Assembly: GCA_030589175.1 (NCBI GenBank)
Contig: JAUUWJ010000027.1
Span: 1 to 7,805 of the forward strand
DNA from: Actinomycetes bacterium
Lineage (GTDB): Bacteria > Actinomycetota > Aquicultoria > SURF-47 > JAUUWJ01
DNA length: 7,805 nt
Direction of reading: 5' to 3'
In this document: positions 1 to 4,708 of the stretch, piece by piece
Layout: the number at the start of each line of letters is the position of its first letter
Position numbering within the stretch: position 1 is the stretch's first letter
Notes under the pieces: generated by a model
What the model was told of the DNA's origin: nothing
Seen by the model: only the letters and a program-made list of their open reading frames with translations
Database searches by the model: none
Position numbers and translations under genes: made by a program

Positions 1-37
1 ACTTGTTCTGGTGCTGTGATTCCCTTAGAATGACTTT
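1..37. repeat. Possible dispersed intergenic repeat, cut by window edge
   Basis: Read on the minus strand this stretch begins GTCATTCTAAGGGAATCAC and continues to the window edge. It resembles, from memory, the widespread family of intergenic repeats in environmental bacterial genomes that begin GTCATTCTGAGNGA and end in GAAGAATCT. Only one end would be present, so the inverted partner cannot be seen. It lies downstream of tyrA. An alternative is that it is the start of a further gene, discussed among the rejected items. The assignment rests on resemblance alone and is weak. Confidence 0.25.
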
Positions 38-47
38 TATCTTTCTT

Positions 48-76
48 CTCCGAACCACTAGCTCCGAACTCCGAAC
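48..76. repeat. 7-base tandem array (CTCCGAA units) downstream of tyrA
   Basis: On the plus strand the units CTCCGAA (48-54), CCACTAG (55-61), CTCCGAA (62-68) and CTCCGAA (69-75) follow one another with an exact 7-base step. The octamer CTCCGAAC therefore recurs at 48, 62 and 69. The word CGAACCAC also occurs in the array at 4593-4698, which suggests a related family. It sits in the 107-base gap after tyrA. No stem with a U-run is visible, so it is not an obvious terminator. Confidence 0.7.
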
Positions 77-107
77 TAAATAAACTTTTATTTCTCATTT
101 TTTATTT

Positions 108-1217
108 TTAGCCGATAGATTTCATTTCAACAGAATAGCCTTTTTTCTTGAGTACTTCTTGCGCGTTAGCCGCTTTTTTCTTTCCAAGCACAGTCAATCG
201 CAGGAAGCCGGTCTTATCCGTTAAGGGAACGACCTCAATGTCTTCTATGTTGATACCGAGATCTCCGAGGGTAAGGCTTATATCGCTTATTACGCCCGGT
301 TTATCCGTTACCAAGAGCATTAGCTGATGCATGTCTGTAATATCTTTTTTGCCCGCAACGGGTAAGCTCATTCTAATATTTCGGGCTTTCGTCAAAATCT
401 TTTTTAGCTCGGCGGTATCGCCCCTCTCCAGCAAAGAAGTTAATTCTTCTAAAGAGTTCTTGAAGCTTTTTAAATTATCTACAAGAGCTTGTTTGTTCTC
501 CAGACATATATCTAACCAAAGAGCAGGCTTTGAGGCCGCAATTCTGGTTGTATCCCTAAATCCTCCGGCAGCCAAAGAAAGCCAATCTTGTTTTTTGGCT
601 ACCTGATTAGAAGCCATATTAACCAAAGTAGCAGCAACCATGTGCGGCAAATGACTTAATGTTGCCAGTATTTCATCATGCTTGTCGGCATCTACTGCTA
701 TCACATTAGCACCAATAGCTGTCAAAAGAGCATGAAGCGTCTTAAAAGCATTAGAATCAGTTGCCGGTGTAGGGGTTAGCACATAGTAAAAATTTTGAAA
801 TAAACGGGCATCGGCATAATCAATTCCGTCATGCTCTGAACCGGTAACCGGGTGTCCGCCTATAAAATGAATACCTTTGGGAAGAAATCCTTCGATTGTC
901 TTAACTATTGAAGATTTTGTTGAGCCGACATCACTGATTATTGCGCCTTTCTTCAGGTGCCCTCCTACTTCCTTTACGATATCAACAATTACACTAACCG
1001 GTGTAGCGATAAATACAATATCAGCGTCATTGACACAGCTTTCGATGTCTTGACATGCTTTATCGATTGCTCCCTTTTTGAGTGCCTTTTTAGCACTCTT
1101 TGGAGATCGGGAAAAACCTGAAATTTCAGGTGGGTCGTTTAGGCTCTTGATAGCCAGACCCAAAGAGCCGCCGACTAAACCGATGCCAATAATGGCGACC
1201 TTCTTTATGTTCTCCAT
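108..1217 (-). CDS. tyrA: Prephenate dehydrogenase with C-terminal ACT domain
   Basis: Oxidises and decarboxylates prephenate to 4-hydroxyphenylpyruvate with NAD(P), the committed step to tyrosine, in the cytoplasm. The 369-residue protein opens with a Rossmann fold carrying GIGLVGGSLG (residues 11-20). DVGSTK (96-101) and GGHPVTGSEHDG follow, with the probable catalytic His at 122. The helical dimerisation domain contains LSHLPH (187-192) and GGFRDTTR (218-225). Residues about 298-369 form an ACT domain (LLVTDKPGVISDI), which in this family suggests feedback control by an aromatic amino acid. I chose ATG at 1217: its A is also the last base of the aroF stop (TGATG) and AAGG lies 6 bases upstream. 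An in-frame TTG one codon earlier is less likely. It is the last gene of the hisC-aroF-tyrA operon. Length and motifs are normal, and there is no chorismate mutase fusion. Confidence 0.95.
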   Translation of the reverse strand: MENIKKVAIIGIGLVGGSLGLAIKSLNDPPEISGFSRSPKSAKKALKKGAIDKACQDIESCVNDADIVFIATPVSVIVDIVKEVGGHLKKGAIISDVGSTKSSIVKTIEGFLPKGIHFIGGHPVTGSEHDGIDYADARLFQNFYYVLTPTPATDSNAFKTLHALLTAIGANVIAVDADKHDEILATLSHLPHMVAATLVNMASNQVAKKQDWLSLAAGGFRDTTRIAASKPALWLDICLENKQALVDNLKSFKNSLEELTSLLERGDTAELKKILTKARNIRMSLPVAGKKDITDMHQLMLLVTDKPGVISDISLTLGDLGINIEDIEVVPLTDKTGFLRLTVLGKKKAANAQEVLKKKGYSVEMKSIG

Positions 1218-2233
1218 CAATAACCTTGTTTGCCCAAGAATTTTGCCAATGGCTTAATCTTTTCCATAAGCTCTTTAAGCTGTGTTATTGTTATCGATTG
1301 TGAGCCGTCACATAGCGCTTCTTCCGGTGCCGGATGGACTTCGATCATCACACCGTGTCCTCCGGCTGCCAAAGTAGCCAAACTTAATGGCTCGATTAAT
1401 TCCCGTTTCCCTGTTGCGTGCGAAGGATCGACTATTATAGGCAGATGAGATAGCGTTTTTATCAATGGGACAGCACTTATATCAAGCGTGTTTCTGGTAT
1501 AGGGCTCGAACGTCCTTATGCCCCTTTCGCATAAAATTACTTTTTCGTTTCCGGTCTTTACAATATATTCTGCCGCCATAAAAAGCTCTTCTATAGTAGC
1601 GCTAAAAGATTTCTTTAAAAGAATAGGTTTTTGAGTAGCACCAGCTTCGGTAAGCAGAGTAAAATTCTGCATATTTCTAGCCCCTATCTGTAAAATTGCT
1701 GCCGAAGATGCTACGACCTCTATATCTCTTGGATCCAATACCTCTGTTACGACAGGTAAACCAGTTTCTTTGGAAGCAATATCAAGCAATTTCAAACCTT
1801 CGACACCTAGTCCTTGAAAACTATAAGGAGAGGTGCGGGGTTTATAAGCTCCTCCTCTTAATATCTGGCCGCCGGCTTCTTTTACCGCTTTTGCTGCTGC
1901 AACAACTTGCTCTTCCGTTTCCACTGAACAAGGGCCGGCAATAACTGCAAAGTGGTTACCGCCTAAGATTGCATCACCAATCTTTATTTCAGTAGGTTCA
2001 GCTTTAAATTCTGAACTAACCAGCTTGTAAGGTTTTGAAATCGGAACAATATTTTCAACGCCTAAGAAGCCTTCTAAGACTTCGCGGTCGATTTGCTGAG
2101 TATCACCAATGACTCCAATAACGCTTTTATATTTTCCTTTGGATAGATGAGCTTTAGCCCCTACTTCTTCAATTTTTTCAATGACATGCTTAATCTGGTC
2201 TTCTGTTGCCGTGTTTTTCATTACTACCATCAT
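1217..2233 (-). CDS. aroF: 3-deoxy-7-phosphoheptulonate (DAHP) synthase, type I-beta
   Basis: Condenses phosphoenolpyruvate with erythrose 4-phosphate to DAHP, the first step of the shikimate pathway. At 338 residues it matches the Thermotoga-type enzyme: a ferredoxin-like N-terminal regulatory domain (about 1-70) followed by a TIM barrel. Visible active-site elements are GPCSVE with metal ligand Cys102, RGGAYKPRTSP with Arg126 and Lys131, CERGIRTFE (235-243), DPSHATGKR with His272, and the ligands Glu298 and Asp309. From memory these positions coincide with the Thermotoga maritima numbering. No chorismate mutase domain is attached, so regulation probably acts through the N-terminal domain. 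The loop usually read as KRG is KKS here (207-209), a mild deviation. The start ATG overlaps the hisC stop (ATGA), and GGAGG (complement of 2244-2248) lies 10 bases upstream. A second ATG follows immediately and could also be used. Confidence 0.96.
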   Translation of the reverse strand: MMVVMKNTATEDQIKHVIEKIEEVGAKAHLSKGKYKSVIGVIGDTQQIDREVLEGFLGVENIVPISKPYKLVSSEFKAEPTEIKIGDAILGGNHFAVIAGPCSVETEEQVVAAAKAVKEAGGQILRGGAYKPRTSPYSFQGLGVEGLKLLDIASKETGLPVVTEVLDPRDIEVVASSAAILQIGARNMQNFTLLTEAGATQKPILLKKSFSATIEELFMAAEYIVKTGNEKVILCERGIRTFEPYTRNTLDISAVPLIKTLSHLPIIVDPSHATGKRELIEPLSLATLAAGGHGVMIEVHPAPEEALCDGSQSITITQLKELMEKIKPLAKFLGKQGY

Positions 2234-3339
2234 TTTGCATCTACCTCCGTTAACACATCTTTTAGCGCTTTCAAGAAGAAATCAATATCTTCTTTTGTCC
2301 CTACACTTACTCTTATGAAGTTCTGGTAGGCTTCACCAAAAATTTCACCAGTCCTTACTATAACACCCTTGCTCAGCAGTTTCTCGAAAATAACGGTCGA
2401 GTCCTGCCCGAGATCGATCAAAACAAAATTCGCCTGGCTCTTAACATAACTTAGCTTCAGTGCTTCAAGGCCTTTATATAAATAGTTCTTGTTCTCAAGA
2501 TTCAGCTCGTAGCGTTTCTTGGCCTCATCCATATCCTTAAGGCTAGCTGTAGCTGCTGCTTGGGCAAGCAGATTTACGTTGAAAGGATCTCTAATCTTCT
2601 GATCAGTCTTCACATAAGAAGCTGAAGCCGCTCCGTAACCTATCCTTAGGCCGGCAAGGCCATAGAGTTTTGAGAAGGTCCTTGTAATAATAACCGGCTT
2701 CTCTGAATAATATGAGAGCCTTTCTTTGTAATCATTATAACCTTCTACAAATTCAGCGTAGGCTTCATCAATAATCACGAGAATATTGTCCGGCACTTGT
2801 TTTATAAAATCATCCAGAACATTCCATTCAACAAAGGTACCGGTCGGATTATTCGGATTACAAATAAATATTATTTTAGTTTTAGCGGTTATAGCTTCAA
2901 ACATTGCGTCTAAGTCGTGGCCATGTTCTTTAAGCGGCACCGGAACAGATTTTGCCTGAAACATATCGGCAATCATCCTATATAATGCAAAAGAAGGATC
3001 GGCAAAAATCACTTCATCACCAGAGCTTAAAATGGCTTGGCCAGCAATTCTTATAAGTTCATTTGAGCCATTCCCGATGAGTATATTTTCTTTAGGCAGA
3101 GAGAACTTCTCGCATATCGCTTCTTTTAAAAGGGTTGCTTCCAAATCAGGATAACGATTTAGTTCCCTACTGTTTACCTTGATTGCTTTTAAGGCAATAG
3201 ACATGGGGCCAAGCGGGCTCTCATTGGAAGCCAACTTCACCACTTTTTCTAGGCCATACTGCTCTTTGACTTGCTCTATCGGCCGTCCCGGAATATAGGA
3301 CTCTAGTTCATTAAATTGCTTCTTTATTAAGTTATCCAT
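2230..3339 (-). CDS. hisC: Histidinol-phosphate / aromatic aminotransferase (PLP fold type I)
   Basis: Transfers an amino group from glutamate to imidazole-acetol phosphate in histidine synthesis. Placement ahead of aroF and tyrA suggests it also aminates 4-hydroxyphenylpyruvate or phenylpyruvate, as known for some HisC enzymes. Family motifs are LASNESPLGP (36-45), IGNGSNEL (88-95), NPNNPTGTF (161-169), DEAYAEF (191-197) and TFSKLYGLAGLRIGYG with PLP-binding Lys224. A C-terminal RVSVGT holds the likely carboxylate-binding Arg. I start at ATG 3339 (369 residues), because the next upstream option, a TTG at 3375, adds 12 residues that look unlike the family's N terminus. Neither start has a well-placed Shine-Dalgarno sequence. 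It is the first gene of the operon and its TGA overlaps the aroF ATG. Which substrate it prefers cannot be settled from sequence alone. Confidence 0.93.
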   Translation of the reverse strand: MDNLIKKQFNELESYIPGRPIEQVKEQYGLEKVVKLASNESPLGPMSIALKAIKVNSRELNRYPDLEATLLKEAICEKFSLPKENILIGNGSNELIRIAGQAILSSGDEVIFADPSFALYRMIADMFQAKSVPVPLKEHGHDLDAMFEAITAKTKIIFICNPNNPTGTFVEWNVLDDFIKQVPDNILVIIDEAYAEFVEGYNDYKERLSYYSEKPVIITRTFSKLYGLAGLRIGYGAASASYVKTDQKIRDPFNVNLLAQAAATASLKDMDEAKKRYELNLENKNYLYKGLEALKLSYVKSQANFVLIDLGQDSTVIFEKLLSKGVIVRTGEIFGEAYQNFIRVSVGTKEDIDFFLKALKDVLTEVDAK

Positions 3340-3348
3340 GATATATAA

Positions 3349-3375
3349 GTTATACGAGGAAGTAAAAGCTGGCAA
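3349..3375 (-). promoter_or_regulatory. Weak candidate promoter close to the hisC start
   Basis: On the minus strand TTGCCA (3375-3370) and TATAAC (3354-3349) are each one base from consensus but are only 15 bases apart. Transcription would begin near 3342, giving an almost leaderless hisC message, which fits the missing Shine-Dalgarno sequence. A competing pair with a better 17-base spacer but a poorer -35 is TGCTTA (3428-3423) and TATGAT (3405-3400). I cannot choose between them. Confidence 0.25.
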
Positions 3376-3418
3376 GTTTATTAGCTATTCTTCCTACATA
3401 TCATAGTTTTAGACAAAA

Positions 3419-3471
3419 ATCCTAAGCACTAACAAAAGATCAAATACTAAGCACTAAATAATAAATCCTAA
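3419..3471 (+). repeat. 7-base degenerate array, NNNCTAA units (left arm)
   Basis: ATCCTAA (3419-3425) and GCACTAA (3426-3432) form a first pair. After 11 bases comes a run in exact 7-base phase: ATACTAA (3444-3450), GCACTAA (3451-3457), ATAATAA (3458-3464) and ATCCTAA (3465-3471). Units are the reverse complement of the TTAGNNN units at 3507-3600, so the two arrays face each other. TAAATCC followed by TAAACAAT (3462-3476) pairs with 3531-3545 at 14 of 15 positions. TCAAATACTAA (3440-3450) pairs exactly with 3590-3600. Confidence 0.75.
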
Positions 3472-3506
3472 ACAATTGCAAAAACTCCAAATTAAATCTT
3501 TCTTTT

Positions 3507-3632
3507 GGATTTTGTGCTTCGATATTTGATATTGTTTAGAATTTAGATATTGGGATTTAGGATTTGATTGTTGCTTAGTATATTAGAATTTAGTATTTGA
3601 ATTCTATAATCTACTGTCTACCATCTACCGTC
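3507..3632 (+). repeat. 7-base degenerate array, TTAGNNN then TACNNTC units (right arm)
   Basis: Cutting every 7 bases from 3507 gives GGATTTT, GTGCTTC, GATATTT, GATATTG, TTTAGAA, TTTAGAT, ATTGGGA, TTTAGGA and TTTGATT. After a local phase change come TAGAATT (3584), TAGTATT (3591) and TGAATTC, then TATAATC (3605), TACTGTC (3612), TACCATC (3619) and TACCGTC (3626-3632). The first part is the inverse of the CTAA array to its left. The last four units are a different sequence kept at the same period. The array ends 10 bases before the -10 box of the kinase gene, so it could influence that promoter. Confidence 0.75.
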
Positions 3633-3642
3633 CGGTTTTATG

Positions 3643-3648
3643 TATAAT
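3643..3648 (+). promoter_or_regulatory. -10 box of the PfkB-family kinase gene
   Basis: A perfect TATAAT lies 41 bases ahead of the TTG start, leaving a leader of about 35 bases with a strong ribosome binding site. The bases at the usual -35 distance (ACCATC, 3620-3625) are a poor match and fall inside the 7-base array, so the promoter may be weak or activator-dependent. A second TATAAT at 3605-3610 lies within the array and lacks a -35 element. Confidence 0.5.
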
Positions 3649-3677
3649 ACTTTGCGACACCCTTGTAAGAAAAATCC

Positions 3678-3684
3678 AAGGAGG
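3678..3684 (+). promoter_or_regulatory. Strong Shine-Dalgarno that fixes a TTG start
   Basis: AAGGAGG is followed by 5 bases and then TTG at 3690. There is no ATG or GTG nearby that would give the conserved N terminus. A TTG at 3686 is in a frame that stops after three codons. The site therefore decides the kinase start. Confidence 0.85.
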
Positions 3685-3689
3685 ATTGA

Positions 3690-4592
3690 TTGAGTAAGAT
3701 CACAGTAGTAGGTTCGGTAGCATTTGATAGCATAGAAACTCCATTTGGCAAGGTAGAATCAGTACTTGGCGGATCGGCAACTCATTTTTCCGCTGCAGCA
3801 AGTTTCTTTGCCCCCGTAAATCTCGTAGCAGTTGTCGGTAATGATTTCCCAAAAGAACATATCAAGTTCTTAAAAAGCCGTAATATCGATACGGAAGGTC
3901 TGGAAATCGCAGATGGAAACACTTTTGCTTGGAAGGGTTTTTATGAATACGACCTTAATACCGCCCATACCTTGGAAACAAAACTCAATGTATTTCAAGA
4001 TTTTGAGCCAAAGCTGCCGGAGAGATATACAAACTCAGAGATTGTTTTCTTAGCCAATATCGATCCCGAGCTACAGTTAAGCGTTCTTGATCAAATCGAT
4101 AAGCCCAAGTTAGTAGTTTTAGATACTATGAATTTTTGGATTGAGAATAAAAAAGACCGGTTGTTAAGAACGTTACAGGAAGTCGATATTGCCTTGATGA
4201 ATGATTCTGAAGCCCGCGAGCTTGCCAAGACATTTAGCCTTCTTGATGCGGCAAGGATGATTATGAGCTGGGGGCCAGAGACTGTGATAATAAAAAAGGG
4301 TGAGCATGGCGTACTCATGTTTACTGAAAATACTCACTTTGCAGCACCGGCCTTTCCTTTAGAGGAGATAAAAGACCCTACCGGTGCTGGTGATAGCTTT
4401 GCCGGCGGTTTTCTAGGTTACCTGGCTAAAACAAGCGACTTTTCTGAGCAAAATCAAAGGAAAGCGGTTGTTTACGGTTCAGTTATGGCTTCGTTTAGTG
4501 TAGAGGATTTTGGTCTTAACCGGGCACGGCACCTTAAACAAAAAGAAATTGAAGACCGCTACGCTGAATTCGAGGAAATAACTGGTTTTTAA
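3690..4592 (+). CDS. PfkB/ribokinase-family kinase, substrate unknown
   Basis: ATP-dependent cytoplasmic kinase of the ribokinase/PfkB fold, 300 residues, the usual family length. The C-terminal signature DPTGAGDSF (229-237) carries the catalytic Asp235 and the anion hole. The N-terminal signature GGSATHFSAA (27-36) has the glycine pair, but His32 stands where sugar kinases of the ribokinase type usually have Asn. Lid-type strands and an unusual stretch around LNTAHTLETKLNVF precede the core, and FLANIDPELQ lies mid-protein. These features point to an uncharacterised subgroup, so I do not name a sugar or nucleoside substrate. Start is TTG with a strong ribosome binding site. It stands alone: divergent from hisC, convergent with the RND gene. 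Its TAA stop directly abuts the 7-base array at 4593. Confidence 0.85.
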   Translation: MSKITVVGSVAFDSIETPFGKVESVLGGSATHFSAAASFFAPVNLVAVVGNDFPKEHIKFLKSRNIDTEGLEIADGNTFAWKGFYEYDLNTAHTLETKLNVFQDFEPKLPERYTNSEIVFLANIDPELQLSVLDQIDKPKLVVLDTMNFWIENKKDRLLRTLQEVDIALMNDSEARELAKTFSLLDAARMIMSWGPETVIIKKGEHGVLMFTENTHFAAPAFPLEEIKDPTGAGDSFAGGFLGYLAKTSDFSEQNQRKAVVYGSVMASFSVEDFGLNRARHLKQKEIEDRYAEFEEITGF

Positions 4593-4698
4593 TCCGTGAT
4601 TCGTATTTCGTAGCTCGTGATTCGAGTGAAAAACCTTCAATCTTCAATATAAAATCCGTATTTCGTATTTCGTGGTTTCACGAGCTACGAACCACGAA
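4593..4698. repeat. 7-base array with inverted halves between convergent genes
   Basis: Starting on the base after the kinase stop, the units are TCCGTGA, TTCGTAT, TTCGTAG, CTCGTGA, TTCGAGT, GAAAAAC, CTTCAAT and CTTCAAT, each exactly 7 bases (4593-4648). After six A/T bases come TCCGTAT, TTCGTAT and TTCGTGG (4655-4675). Inverted units TCACGAG, CTACGAA and CCACGAA (4678-4698) follow. The array fills nearly the whole gap to the RND stop at 4709. The unrelated CTTCAAT pair keeps the same period. Confidence 0.8.
4607..4691. repeat. Perfect 14-bp inverted repeat
   Basis: TTCGTAGCTCGTGA (4607-4620) is the exact reverse complement of 4678-4691. It competes with a local 9-bp stem, TTCGTGGTT (4669-4677) with AACCACGAA (4690-4698), because the two share bases 4690-4691 and the 12-base loop 4678-4689. 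Either could fold in RNA from both convergent transcripts. No U-run follows on either strand, so a standard intrinsic terminator is not supported, though a role at the 3' ends is plausible. Confidence 0.7.
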
Positions 4699-4708
4699 CA
4701 ATTAATTG

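Larger units (their letters stand above)
3340..3689. other. 350-base divergent spacer between hisC and the PfkB-family kinase
   Basis: This gap separates two genes that point away from each other, so it must hold both promoters. From left to right I see weak promoter candidates for hisC (3349-3428), a plus-strand CTAA-type 7-base array (3419-3471), a short unstructured A/T-rich centre (3472-3506), an inverted TTAG-type 7-base array running into TACNNTC units (3507-3632), and the kinase promoter and ribosome binding site (3643-3684). I see no convincing small gene: the 7-base period is out of step with codons. I see no tRNA or recognised riboswitch. Confidence 0.8.

Noticed and set aside
1..98. 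Minus-strand open frame from ATG at 98 to the left edge, 32 codons, possibly the start of a further operon gene such as aroA
   Set aside because: There is no Shine-Dalgarno sequence, the frame runs through the 7-base array, a second frame is equally open, and the visible residues match no N terminus I recognise. The end resembles a dispersed repeat instead. Sequence to the left would settle it.
1218..1220. TTG one codon upstream of tyrA ATG as the start
   Set aside because: The ATG at 1217 is better placed relative to AAGG and forms the usual TGATG coupling with the aroF stop.
1230..2329. Open frames on the strand opposite aroF and hisC
   Set aside because: They overlap strongly supported genes, have no recognisable protein features and no ribosome binding sites.
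3340..3375. Extended HisC from TTG at 3375
   Set aside because: The extra 12 residues (MPAFTSSYNLYI) are unlike HisC N termini, and the only AGGA is 16 bases away.
3535..3562. Telomere-like repeat (TTTAGGA, TTTAGAA against the plant-type TTTAGGG)
   Set aside because: Only a few degenerate units occur inside a bacterial intergenic spacer, flanked by ordinary genes and by 7-base units of unrelated sequence. The similarity is probably chance.
3419..3632. CRISPR array
   Set aside because: Units are only 7 bases, degenerate, directly adjacent and without spacers; no cas gene is present.
4669..4698. Intrinsic terminator between the convergent genes
   Set aside because: The stem is present but no U-run follows on either strand, so it is reported as an inverted repeat only.
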